Shown here in pieces: positions 11,903 through 22,638 of a stretch of 64,000 nt of DNA. The notes below the pieces were generated by a model. The model worked only from the letters and a program-made list of their open reading frames with translations. It had not been told where the DNA came from and searched no databases. Origin of the DNA: Paracamarosporium sp. OC-R06-R3. Lineage: Eukaryota; Ascomycota; Dothideomycetes; Pleosporales; Didymosphaeriaceae. The stretch spans positions 124,001 through 188,000 of the forward strand of contig JACVRA010000280.1 of assembly GCA_019828545.1 (NCBI GenBank). Direction: 5' to 3'. The position numbers and the translations under genes were made by a program. Each line of letters opens with the position of its first letter. Positions within the stretch are counted from its first letter, which is position 1.

Positions 11903-12933
11903 TCACCGAATTGGACCGATACTTATCTGTTCGACTGTAAAGCTCGGAAGCGAAGTCTCAACCTCGGTGCTGCGCCCACTCGGCAACCTGAAACGACCCG
12001 TCTGTATCATACCCGACTCCATTCCCAGGAGCAAATTCCTTATGTAGGGTATGCAGACGGTAATGATACTCAGTCCCTGAACGAAAATTACTGCGAGGTA
12101 GTATTTCCACGCGTGAAATGTCTGATCATGCGGGTGTGCTTTCAAAACATGAGCTTGGTGAATTTGTGCTGCAAAAGCTGCTATGACACTCCTTGGTGTT
12201 AGCTGCCTGTCTACTGTCTTGATAGCCACTAACACGTACGTGACTCGAGCAGCAAAGCCGCTGATTACTATGATCTTTCTTTGCCGTTCCATAATCAATG
12301 GATAGACCATGATAATAGGCAGAAGAATTGATGCGCTTTCGATCATGATGTTCACACCCGCAAATGCTTGCCAAAATGAGAGTTGGTTGATGCACCGGCC
12401 ACCCAAGATTCCCCATATATCGGGTAAATGACACGGAAAGAGGGCTACGAATAGGAATGGGATTGAGGATACAAGGATAAAACCCCCCACACACATGATC
12501 AGAACGTGGTGCAAAACGACCGGTGTGACTTCGTAGAGAAAGACAAGAATAGATGTCTGCACGCAGGTTGGGATCAAGACGAATAAGATGTTAGCAGAAT
12601 AAACTGCTTTCTGCATAACCTCTAATTCGCGACTCGATAGGGCGTCTCGGTGTTGCCCGATACCGTTATGTGCCGCTATAGAGAGTGCAACCGTGAAGCC
12701 AATACTGAAGCCCTACCCGAAACGTTGTCAGCGTCATCATTCTACGAGAGATGTTTTGTTCTTACCGTCGCAAGATACAGGGCGACGTCTTCCGTGATAC
12801 GCTTCCCGTGGATAACAGAAGACAAGACAACTTTCGTACAGACGGCGATGATAACCGAAGCCACCATGATCCAGCTTAGCAAGCTCACCACTGGTCCGAG
12901 GTTCGAATCTGTGATAGCTACGCGCTTATCCAT
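11903..12933 (-). CDS. Seven-TM fungal-rhodopsin-domain (PTH11-related) membrane protein
   Basis: Two exons (12933-12766 and 12712-11903) give 978 nt and 325 residues. The start is the Met of MDKRVAITDSNLGP; the open frame runs a little further upstream but without an ATG. Hydrophobic segments are spaced as seven helices. The helix-2/3 linker holds GQHRD, and the segment QKAVYSANILFVLIP is typical of this family. The last loop carries VCIPYIRNLLLGMESGMI, a hallmark of fungal rhodopsin-domain integral membrane proteins. The family includes candidate G-protein-coupled surface sensors, but most members have no known ligand. A short polar tail follows. Confidence 0.8.
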
Positions 12934-13813
12934 CTCGGTGCCCAGAGGATACACTAGCAACTATAGAGCAGTAAGGCTGTGAAGCGGGAAGACTTCAAGG
13001 GTCATTGAACGATAGTTCGTAGCGGGGATCTGCGGCGTGCTAAATGCGTCGGGCCAGAAGTGGCTGACGAGGCTCTTTGGACTTGGCGATGCCCCAAAAG
13101 CACGAACAATTCACTTCATTTATTCTTGTACACAGTTACGTCAGATGCAGGTCATGAGGCTTACGAGTAAAGACCATAGGACAGGAAAGGACGGATAGAT
13201 CAGTCTAGGTTCGCAGGGCCTTGTCTCTTGGAAGAGCGAGCTGAATTGAAGCGGCCAAGGATGTATGGACGCCGAAATACAAAAGTCCGGGGAACCAACG
13301 CCTGCAAAAAATTTTCAGCACCTCCTCTTGGTATCTGCGAAGCATTATTGGTTTCGAAAGGCGGAAGCGTTCTGGCTTACTTATGATCCAGAGCTACGGC
13401 ACCCTATCATAGACATCGACAAGCGAGCATTGACATGCAGTCAGCTCCGCTTTATCACAGTATATGTCGCATATAATACGATAAGTATGAAAAACGATCG
13501 TGATCGGCGAGCTGAAGCACTCGTTGCTCAACGCGATAGACAACTTGCATCAATCGACCCCAGTCGTGCCAAACCCCTCAATGTGGTCACACAACTTCGA
13601 TGCAGTCAGACGAGTTGCCTTCTCCGTTGCACGTTGCCTGGCAGTCGTGCACCCACCCCATGGTTGGGCTGCCGCCCTGTGTGGAACTGCCCGGAACCTC
13701 GCACAGGCCCCAGGCTGCCTTGTCCTCATCGCCATCCTTTATTTCGATAAACCACGGATGATATCTAGAAGTTTCAGATATTGTTCATCGCGAATCAACT
13801 TGTCGTTAGCCTG
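12934..13813. other. Promoter region of the 7-TM protein and APC permease; weak orphan frame
   Basis: An open frame at 13265-13750 (161 residues) and an overlapping one at 13500-13814 are present. Neither has recognisable motifs or a matching exon structure, so I leave them uncalled. Confidence 0.4.
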
Positions 13814-16100
13814 ATGCACGTCTCAAGTCAAGCATCCAACAGTGTTGGGGTCGCGATTGAAGGAACCTTTGATGAGATCCATGGCTCTACCTACTTGGAA
13901 AGAGACGTTCGCGGCCTCGCACGCCTTGGAAAAGCACAAGTGTTGAAGGTACCCTCCGAACCGATCCTATCACGCTGCAGACATTGACTGATAACATACA
14001 TGTATATCGTAGCGCCGATTTGGATTTCTCTCCATATTTGGATTCAGTTGTTGCATCCTCGCTACCTGGGAGACGGCCTTGACGTAAGCAACAAATTACG
14101 CACAAATCATCCTTGAGAGCTCTGGCGCTGACATTGCGATTCATAGACTCCTTGTATCAGCATTCGAAAAGTAAGTTCCCGGACTGATGGCGAAGGAATA
14201 GGAAACATTTCACAAAAACTAACTAGCAAACTATTCAGTGGTGGGCCAGCAGGTTTGGCGTGGGGGTTTCCCATCGCCTGGATTTGTTCGCTATCAGTCT
14301 ATTTGTGTTTGGCAGAAATGGCGTCGATGTATGATGCTGATTCTTTCATCGCTCAGTGTTTTAAAAAGCCGTACTAACAGGAGATAATGCAGTGCACCTA
14401 TCTCTGGCGGTCAATATTTCTGGGTCTCCATCTTAGCGCCTCGAAAATACAAGCGCTTTTGCGGCTACCTGACAGGTGAGCCCCACCTAAGCCTCGCTTC
14501 CACTGTAGTCCCCGAAAGTAACAGCTCACAGGATGGCTCACTTCGATTGCATGGATTGCTACCCTTGCGATCGGGAGTATGTTAACGGGCTCGATGATAC
14601 AGGGACTCATCATTTTGAACAATCCGAACTACAAGTCGCAGAACTACCATGGGACGTTGCTCGCCTGGGCCGTCATTGCCGTTAGTGTTTTCGTCAACAC
14701 TGTAGTTGCTAGACTCCTGCCCGTGCTCGAAGGAATCATTCTTTTCCTGCATGTTCTAGGCTTTATTGCCATATTTATCACATTATTGTACCTATCGCCA
14801 CACAGCTCTGCAGAAAGTGTATTCTTCCGCTCGTTAAATGAAGGAAATTGGCCGACTCAAGGTCTTTCGTATTGCGTTGGTTTTATCGGTAACGTAGCGA
14901 CCTTCGTCGGTAAGTGCTCCCATCTGTGAATGCGCAAACCAAGGACATAACTCACGATTTAATTTTGCAATAGGCGCAGATGCGGCTGTTCATGTAAGTG
15001 TCCATTTTGGTGATACTATATATTCGAAGATCTCCTCTGACCTTCTTTCGAGTAGATGTCGGAAGAGATAGAAAATGCAGACGTGAACGTGCCTCGAGCG
15101 ATTTTTACCACGATGGTTTTGAACGGGAGTATGGGATGGGCCATGGTTCTTGCCGTCCTCTTTTGCCTTGGCGACATTGAGTCCGTCATTGTATGTTTTA
15201 AGAGCCCTTATTCGACATCATCGCATGTACGCGCTAGAGCTTGTCTTACTAGTTTTGTAGGATTCTCCCACCGGCTTCCCATTTATACAAGTCTTTTACA
15301 ACGGCACAGGTAGAGCCGGGGCTACAATAATGACTGGAATCATTATAGGCTTGATCTGGTGCGCTGTCATCGGGTTCGCTGCTACGGCGAGTCGGATGAC
15401 ATGGTCATTTGCAAGAGATAATGGCGTACCGTTCCACCGATACATCCGGAAGGTGCGTTAGAGAATTTCTGGTTTCCTCATCTCCTCACTGGAGGGAATT
15501 GAACGACTAACATCTAGTGAGCCGTAGGTTGACCCTCGCACGCGAGTTCCAGTAGTAGCTGTCGCTGTTGTGAACATAATCCCCTGTTTGCTCAACTTGA
15601 TATATATCGGCTCGTCTACGGCATTCAGCAACGTTATGTCCATGTCGGTTTCTGGGTTATATGCGTCATACCTCATCCCATGCTCATTCCTTCTCTGGCG
15701 GCGTGTCACAGGAAAGATCAAGCCGCATCGGTCTGGCGAAGACGACGGTCCTGGACAAGAGAGAACAGCCAATGTCATCCACCCGCTGACCTTTACAGAC
15801 CCTAGAGATTCAGAAATGGTTCTCGAAAAGGACGACCTGGAATGGGGGCCCTGGCGCATACCAGGACTACTAGGGGTTTTGAACAATAGCTTCGCCTGCC
15901 TTTTCTGCCTATGGGTGCTCTTTTGGGACTTCTGGCCAACTATACTACCAGTGAAAAAGGACAATATGAATTATAGCAGTTTGGTGACTGGTACTGTCGT
16001 TATTTTCGCAGTTGCTCGTTATTTCTTGGGTGCCAACGTGGGATACAGGGGCCCGTTGGTGGACTACGAGGTGAGGGGTTTCACCAACCGCCGGCGTTGA
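13814..16100 (+). CDS. APC-family amino acid / GABA / choline permease
   Basis: Plasma-membrane or vacuolar importer of amino acids or related amines. Ten exons join in frame: 13814-13948, 14013-14083, 14147-14170, 14239-14328, 14393-14475, 14532-14909, 14974-14993, 15056-15190, 15261-15452 and 15528-16100; 1701 nt, 566 residues. Two of them are micro-exons of 24 and 20 nt. The N-terminus has the family lead LGKAQVLKRRFGFLSIFGFS, then helix 1 ending in ENGGPAGLAWG and the signature APISGGQYFWVS. The region after helix 6 carries GADAAVHMSEEIENADVNVP, the most diagnostic motif of fungal GABA/choline-type APC permeases. The C-terminus is cytosolic and contains the PLVDYE element. Exact substrate cannot be assigned. 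Confidence 0.92.
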
Positions 16101-16351
16101 GTCGATCATGAGTGTTGTCACGGAAGTTTCGGTATCATTAGGATCTATGAAGAAACGTTCAAAAAACATTTGTTCTAAAAAGAGGCGGAAAAGCGTAGTA
16201 CTATCATTGCGAACTTGAGTTAAACTATCTGAATGCTTAATCTAGCTAACAACTCGTTCAGTTTCAAATCGTTAAGACGAAAAACAAAACTGTTGATTTT
16301 CCTACCTCCTTCTCCTGCCGTTGCTATTCAGTCTTAATGGGTTTCTACACC

Positions 16352-16936
16352 TCAGAGTTTGAACTTGAAAGGGGGAGGAGGGATATCCATTCTCTGGGGA
16401 CGACCCTTGGCAACCCAATCCTGGAGTCGACGGGTGAAAGGTCCGTTGAAGGCGTCGTGCCGAGCTGTTCCATCGTCGGGAGGTACTTTCCACCATGTTG
16501 CCTTGTCTCCAAGGAAAATGTGTTCCTTGACCGGTGGCATAGCCCCAATGATATGTTCGTCATCAACTAAGCCCATAGTGATACTTGTCCCATCTGGTCG
16601 GCAATGGTACTTCATAAAGAGAGGTGTGCCACAGCGAGGGCACCATCCACGTACCGCGATATCGGAATAGTAAGTCAGCCTGATGCCTTCTGCCTGGCCA
16701 TCGTGCGACGGTTTCACGCCTTGAGGACCGCCGATGGTCCATTGGATGTAATCGTTGTGGAACAGTCCAAACGTCAAGAAAGGGTTCGAGGATGCCTTGC
16801 GACATTCCAAACAGTGGCATATGGTGATAGATTCTGGCAACATCTTGCTTTCCAAGCGGACCAGGCCACACAGACAAGAACCGCGCAGGACTGTAAGCGA
16901 CGATTCCTCAGAGGAAGGCTTCGGTGTAGGCTCCAT
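16352..16936 (-). CDS. GFA/CENP-V-type zinc-binding protein
   Basis: Single-exon gene of 194 residues. Three cysteine pairs of the GFA (glutathione-dependent formaldehyde-activating / CENP-V) fold are intact: GSCLCG (about residues 19-24), CHCLEC (41-46) and CPRCG (about 98-102). The family includes S-(hydroxymethyl)glutathione synthases but most fungal members are of unknown activity, so enzyme function is not asserted. A second member of the same fold lies 2.5 kb downstream on the other strand. Confidence 0.88.
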   Translation of the reverse strand: MEPTPKPSSEESSLTVLRGSCLCGLVRLESKMLPESITICHCLECRKASSNPFLTFGLFHNDYIQWTIGGPQGVKPSHDGQAEGIRLTYYSDIAVRGWCPRCGTPLFMKYHCRPDGTSITMGLVDDEHIIGAMPPVKEHIFLGDKATWWKVPPDDGTARHDAFNGPFTRRLQDWVAKGRPQRMDIPPPPFKFKL

Positions 16937-17528
16937 GACTTAGACGAAAAGTTGGGATGGTGAGGGGAGATTGGAAGGGTGGTATCATCTAATCCGTGGA
17001 ACCTCACACACTTTATGGTAGCACTTAAGATAGCTCCAATATTGAGCAGGCAAGATAAAAGCTTTCCTGATCCGGCGATTTCTGTAAACATCAATCGTTA
17101 TACGAAGGACGCCAAGGAACCACGGAAGATGACGCATCAAATCAGGCAAATGGTTGTCCAAGTGCGATCGTGGGTCACGCAAGGCTCTTATCAATGGTTA
17201 CACATCTGTGCGTACTGCACCCCGCTTCACTGCTGTTGGGAACGCCGATCGCGTGGTTGAGGCACGGTCTCGAACAATCCGTAATATACAACAGACATCT
17301 TGCGAAACTTTAGTATCCTCAGTCAGTTCACCCTCGGGCCGATAAACGTTCGCCATGCTTCCGCTTCCGAGGGGAAGTTGCGTTTGCTTGATGCGCCACG
17401 TGCGCGCTAGTGCGACTGCGTACTTCAGCCTGGCTCGCCCAATATTCAACCTGCATACCTTTCACGAGCCTTTTTTGCTCAAGCAGCGCTATTCTCCACC
17501 GATCAACCTCTCTGCCGAATACCACACC
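16937..17528. other. Intergenic, divergent promoters
   Basis: About 590 bp between the GFA gene and the hydrolase. An open, in-frame 58-codon extension of the hydrolase begins at 17355. No other gene seen. Confidence 0.5.
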
Positions 17529-18664
17529 ATGGCGCCATCTAACAAGATACCGTCCCCGCAAAAGACGCTACTACCCTTTATCTCGCCCGAAGAAGCTGAC
17601 GCGCTGGCTTACCCGCCCAAGGCTCTCCCGGGCGGCCGCGACGTGGAGACTTTCTATGGATCTATACGAGTCTACGAATGGGGACCAGTGGACGGAAAGA
17701 AAGTGTTGTTCGTTCACGGCGATGCCACACCTTGCCCGTTGTTCTCGAAGATCGCTCAAGGACTGGTAGACGCTGGCCATCGAGTGATGCTGTTTGGTAA
17801 GCAGTTTCAAAGACATTTCATCCTGCACACAGACAAGTGTAAAGTCAATGGAACTGATCTGTCTTCTTACTAGATCTCTGGGGCCGAGGATACAGCGACA
17901 CACCGCTGGGCTGTAGGCATGATGACCGCCTGTTTGCCTCCCAGATTCTCCTGGCTCTAAGTTCATCGCCACTCTCTTGGATGGGAGACAAAGACAGCTT
18001 CTCTATCGTCGCATTCTCCTTGGGCGGTCCTATCTCCTTGTCATTTACTGGAGCTTTCCCCAAATCCGTTAACTCATTAGTCCTTCTCGGTCCAGCGGGC
18101 CTTATACGCAACCTACCGAACGGCTATGAGGACCAGTACATGCTTCATCCTGAACTTGCTCCATCTCAAGATGCCCTGCGCGAGAAGGTCCGCCAGGTCC
18201 TCGAAGTGGCTCCGACTAAACCAGGGTTGGAAACCAATCTGGAGGAGAAGCGAGTGACAGCGGTTGAACAGGGACCTTCCCGTGTGAACAGGACGTTTGA
18301 CATGGGTGGGCTCCTCCAGTGGCAATTCGACTATCACAAAGGCCACGTCCATTCCTTCCAGGATACCGTCCGCTATGGCCCGCTAAAAGGGCGAGAGGAC
18401 TTGTGGAGCAAGGTGTGCGATATTATCGCCGGACGGACACGCCCTGACTCCGCCCTGCACAATTCCAAGCTGTTAGTGTTTTTCGGCCAGGATGACGGTG
18501 TTGTCGTTGGAAAAGAGACAGCCGAAGATATACAGAAACTGTTACCATCTAATCATCTGCAGATCGAGTACCTACCAGGAGGCCACGGTTTCCCGTACCC
18601 GAACAGTGAGAAGATCACTCAGACCATCCTTTCGTTCTGGACACCTAAGCTGTCGACGCTATAG
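17529..18664 (+). CDS. Alpha/beta hydrolase
   Basis: Two exons (17529-17796 and 17874-18664), 1059 nt, 352 residues. The Met at 17529 lies in a good context (accATGGCG). An in-frame Met at 17355 would add 58 residues, basic and hydroxyl-rich and conceivably a mitochondrial leader; I cannot decide from sequence alone. The fold is seen from LFVHGDATP (oxyanion region), DLWGRGYSD across the intron, the nucleophile elbow AFSLGG (Ser), the acid in FGQDDGVV and the His in PGGHGFP. The triad is complete and resembles the epoxide-hydrolase/haloperoxidase-like branch in layout. Substrate unknown. The two GFA genes lie on either side. Confidence 0.85.
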
Positions 18665-19406
18665 GGGTGTCTGGTTTCTCTTGCAGTTTATTACACAAAA
18701 GAAGGGATGGTACGGATGGAGTAAATGAGTATTCGTCGTAGTTTTCATAGCTTCGATGGCTCTTCCTAACTTTTGTAGTACTATAAATACTCCTTAGTAC
18801 CAATACTCCTAAAGCTTATTGTTGATGAAACTGTGGTAAATGTAGATCGAAAGAACTAGAGGGCAATGTGGTAATGCTCGCTTCATGTTGATATCTAGGT
18901 TAGTCGTTCATCTCATCATTCCTTCGTTTTGTGCTTTGCGTGATAGTGAATGCAGATTCCCTTTGCAACCGAAAGGTGCGGGGCCTTAGCGCAGATCTCT
19001 TTCACATGTTTCCCAACACCGCGAAGACATTTCGTTTAGAGAAACATATGAAGCACTCCAGCATACGTATACTGATACAACAAGTCTCTGAGACTACATC
19101 ATCTTTACAGCAGTGCTATGTTTACGACGCTGGGGGCCTGATCGGTCCCGGCCGCGCACGACGCGTGCTAACGCGCGCTGACGCCTGGTCACGTGCTCAA
19201 AGCACTCAAAACGGCTAGAGGTTATGCACAAGCAGGCAGCATTCACGCGTCGTAAACCTCCCGTGTTCCTCGCATCACGACTTCGGACTTGCATTGCTGT
19301 TGTTTGAAAACCACCGACCTAGTTCGCATCTCCATCCAAACCAACTCTGAACCCCACAGCAAGCCTCTAATTCTCTTACTCAACGTCGAAGTACATACCC
19401 CGCACA
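18665..19406. other. Intergenic, no supported gene
   Basis: About 740 bp with 3' sequence of the hydrolase and the promoter of the second GFA gene. No element stands out. Confidence 0.5.
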
Positions 19407-20139
19407 ATGTCTACGAAAGTCTACTCCGGCTCCTGTCACTGTGGCGACATCAAGTATCAGGTCCGCTTGACGCTCCCGCCGAACAACGCCATCAGCCCCA
19501 ATGGTAAATAGTCCCTTTTCCATGTTCAGGCCATCCAACTTTGCGCGACGTACATGGATAACACGATTTGGCAGCTAAGCGTGAAGGCACGCGAATCTAT
19601 AAGTGCAATTGCAGCACGTGCCACAAGGTACGTATCCGCGGTCACCACAATGAGTAAAATACTGCATCTATGGGTCGACTGGACTGACTGGGCAGGCGGG
19701 CATGTTCCACTGCCGACCCAACGACATCGAAAACGACTTTATCCTAACGTCGCCCGCCAACATCGAGGACGTAGGCGAGTACCGCTGTTTTACCAAGAAA
19801 ATCGGATGGTACTTTTGCAAGCGGTGCGGCGTGCGGACGTTTGGCATGGGTGGGGAGTGGGCTCCTGCAGAGATCGACGTAGCTAAGTGGGGTGGCAATG
19901 AAGAAAGCGATGGGAAGGTGCAGAAAGTGTGGACATCGAAACCGATTGCAAGTGGTGCGAAGGGATACGATGGGGGACCGTTGCATTATATTAGCGTGAA
20001 TGGGACGACGCTGGATGATATTGATCTTGTGGATGTGCATGATAAGGGCTGGATTTTTTATATTGATGCTAAAAACAGGAAAGATGGGGAGATACCGCAG
20101 ATGCGGTTCAAGGAGCCGTTTAAGGGTGGATATTACTAG
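19407..20139 (+). CDS. GFA/CENP-V-type zinc-binding protein (second copy)
   Basis: Three exons (19407-19503, 19575-19627, 19696-20139) give 594 nt and 197 residues. The zinc ligands are GSCHCG near the start, CNCSTC in the short second exon, and CKRCG about two-fifths along, so the fold is complete. Compared with the gene at 16352 it has introns and a long C-terminal part rich in Gly/Asp. The two are therefore diverged family members, not a recent tandem copy. Function beyond metal binding is not known. The start codon opens directly into the fold (MSTKVYSGSCHCGD). Confidence 0.87.
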
Positions 20140-20163
20140 GTGTTTGGAAGATAAGAGCATAAT

Positions 20164-20191
20164 GAGAAGGGCAGAGCGAGAAGGGCAGAGC
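20164..20191. repeat. 14-bp tandem duplication in 3' flank
   Basis: The unit GAGAAGGGCAGAGC occurs twice head to tail and begins a third time. It lies just downstream of the GFA stop codon, likely in its 3' untranslated region. Confidence 0.9.
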
Positions 20192-20698
20192 GAGAAAAGC
20201 ATGTAGTTAAGGGCGAAAAAGTATGAACGTATTTGCGCTTGGGTATGTAACGTCATTCACCATAGATAGAAGAGAGGGTGTTGGGCCGGGTGTGGGACCT
20301 CGGTGACTATGACAGGAAGGAGATGCAATACTTTCGTGTAATTCGGGATTGTTTCCACGATGGGCAACACTGCTACTATCGGACTCAATTATTCTCAACG
20401 TGATAGAATGTGAAAATACGCAAGATCTTGCGTTATCAGTTGCCCAGCAAAAGACATAGGTAGAAAACATTCTTTGTCGAGAGATGCCCATCTTGGAGCA
20501 GTTGAGATTCCGTCTACACACTTTGATATCGTGGAATCTTTCTTGGACTACGCGCTCTAGCTCTGGACGTATATGGAGTCCATAAAAGCACTATCCTTTG
20601 TATGCTAAGTAACTAGTCTTATAGCAAGGGACTATTATCTTTGGTATAAGACAAGGCTCTTCGTGTGATAAGTATGGAAGGCGTAAAATGTACATAAA

Positions 20699-20710
20699 CT
20701 TTAATTAAAG
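20699..20710. repeat. 12-bp perfect palindrome CTTTAATTAAAG
   Basis: A perfect 12-bp inverted repeat in non-coding DNA about 600 bp upstream of the gene at 21318. Could be chance in AT-rich sequence. Confidence 0.6.
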
Positions 20711-21040
20711 TAGGTTGGGGTGTACCTTAACCTTGACCAATGAGTTCGCACGCCCCGCGTGGCGATACGTCACCTAGCAGCCCACCCCACGACTTTCCTA
20801 ATGGGGATATCGTATTTCGTTCCCCTCCCTCGAAACCCCCGCGACCGTCTACTGCCGAATTTCAAATAATAGCGCTTTGCTAGGCTCAAAAAAGAAGTTA
20901 GCCCTATGCGATAATTGGGCAGGATACCTTATAAGCCAAGAATAAGTAGGTATCGGAGACAGAAAAAGTAGACGACATCGCTTTTCCCTCTACTTGGGGG
21001 TGCCGATCACATCATCGTACAGGACCAACCTTCTCTTTTG

Positions 21041-21146
21041 AGCCAGCAAAGTGATATCATTTGAAATTACGCCGCACATCACAGTTCTATCACGACCTTG
21101 AGCCTAGCAAGGTGCTATCATTTGAAATTATGCGGTTTCATCACGG
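21041..21146. repeat. Imperfect direct repeat in promoter region
   Basis: Two copies (about 21041-21085 and 21101-21146) share an AGC-AGCAA-GTG start, then TATCATTTGAAATTA, then GC-rich and ATCAC ends. Period about 60 bp. They lie 170-280 bp before the Met at 21318, with CTTATAAG at 21174-21181 in between, so they may be duplicated regulator sites. Confidence 0.75.
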
Positions 21147-21317
21147 CTTTTTCATACCCAGCTTCAAAATCTAGCTTATAAGTATGAGCTACAACTCGTG
21201 GAAGCTATCCACTTGCTCTCAAATTTCTTCAAAGCGATTGTCTTCCTTTCAGAGCAGCCTTGTCTTTTTGTGTTCTTCATAAAAGTCTCTCACCTACTTC
21301 ATCACTACTCTCGAACG

Positions 21318-21800
21318 ATGGTACTATCTAGCTCAGCCTCAAAAAATGGTGGAGAGTGCTGGGTGGCAATTGGAGACATCGAAATCCGGCGGCAGAGCTT
21401 CACGGCGCGTCGAGCAACCCCCGCGTATTTCCACCTCCCATTCTCCGAAGAAGTGCCCGAAGAGACAACCTACAATCTCATTCAAGATATTCGCGAAGGA
21501 TTAGAAGAAGTTTTTGACCGTCCGGTTTCCCGCGCGCCGTTCATACCTGGGTTCACGAACAAGGAGGATGCTATCGCCCGTGCACATCTGCTCCACAGTC
21601 TCGGACGCGAAGGCTCTGGTATCATGCGTGTCCGCCTCACGAGCTGCACCCTCAAAGTCGGCCATAGACGCCTAGACAGATACGCCAAAGATGTCTCGTA
21701 CCATGGTGTGGGGCTCAACCTGCCGACAGATCAGGTGCTGATCATATGCGAACCTCTCACGAAGGCGAACATCCTCGATCAAGTTCGGATTTCAGAGTGA
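21318..21800 (+). CDS. Hypothetical protein, 160 residues
   Basis: The open frame runs from 21198 but the upstream 40 residues are hydrophobic and leader-like. I chose the Met at 21318 (MVLSSSASKNGG). The protein is soluble in character, with a central stretch of alternating acidic and basic residues (SEEVPEETTYNLIQDIREGL) and no cysteine pattern, signal peptide or transmembrane segment. I do not recognise a family. If the Met at 21198 is used instead, the protein would carry an N-terminal hydrophobic segment. Single exon; codon use looks like that of neighbouring genes. Confidence 0.5.
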   Translation: MVLSSSASKNGGECWVAIGDIEIRRQSFTARRATPAYFHLPFSEEVPEETTYNLIQDIREGLEEVFDRPVSRAPFIPGFTNKEDAIARAHLLHSLGREGSGIMRVRLTSCTLKVGHRRLDRYAKDVSYHGVGLNLPTDQVLIICEPLTKANILDQVRISE

Positions 21801-22638
21801 AGCAAGCTTGATGGCATACTCCGTTTTGAATAACAATGGCTCTGTGTGGCGTGGAAGGGGGAAGGTCAGAACAAGTTGGCGATGGGTGCTTAGAGATCGG
21901 GGCAACTTTAGATGATGAAGGAGATGGATCTGTATAGGTTGTGATTACTTCTTCGGCGCACTCTTCAGGATCTTTTTGGCTGTATTTTAGCGAGATTAGC
22001 AGTGATATTTATCCCTTGAATTAGCTTTGTGGCGATTGCTGTCCGCACATTTTTCGTATGGATGTGGTATTGATTAGATTCACGTCTCCGGACACGATGC
22101 ATTGCGACGAACGGAGATTCCGCCACTTGCGTTACCTCTCATCATTTTGTTTCGCTCCGTAAGGTCTGTGGCCAATGTGATCTTATACGCCAACATAATG
22201 AGGAACAGTGCTTGATAAACAATTCTTTGGTCGGATCAACATTCGTCTCAACATTGAGTATCTCCAGCAAGAAGACTATGTTCGATGACTTCATAAAATG
22301 TTTCATCCCGGCTGACCGGTGTTTGAAAATATTGCGCTAGTATATCCCCTGCACCTAGTCATCGTTTACCTGTCGAAATGTAGTTAGCGACGCCCTCGTA
22401 CATCGAACCGGTCATACTGGGTATTATTCCCCTTTGAGAGATCGTAAGCCAACCGGTAAATCTATGTTTTTTTCGAGCATAATTAAAAATCTATACAAAC
22501 CATATTCCTGTAGACTCTGTCGCACAGGATGCAAAGTCAGAATCTGTTCTCAGCACTGCGAACGAACTGAACTGGAAGAAAATGATCAAGCCAACCGCAT
22601 TTCAAATTTAATGTATTACCACACTCTCAATCAACTAT
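21801..22638. other. Intergenic, no supported gene
   Basis: About 840 bp between two convergent genes. Short frames only. Confidence 0.5.

Larger units (their letters stand above)
20140..21317. other. Intergenic with tandem repeat, palindrome and promoter repeat
   Basis: About 1.2 kb without a gene. It holds a 14-bp tandem duplication just after the GFA gene, a 12-bp AT palindrome and a pair of ~45-bp imperfect direct repeats in front of the next gene, each listed separately. Confidence 0.6.

Noticed and set aside
13265..13814. Two overlapping open frames (161 and 104 residues) on the plus strand before the APC permease
   Set aside because: No motif, no plausible splice join between them, and composition of the second half looks like an out-of-frame read; left uncalled.
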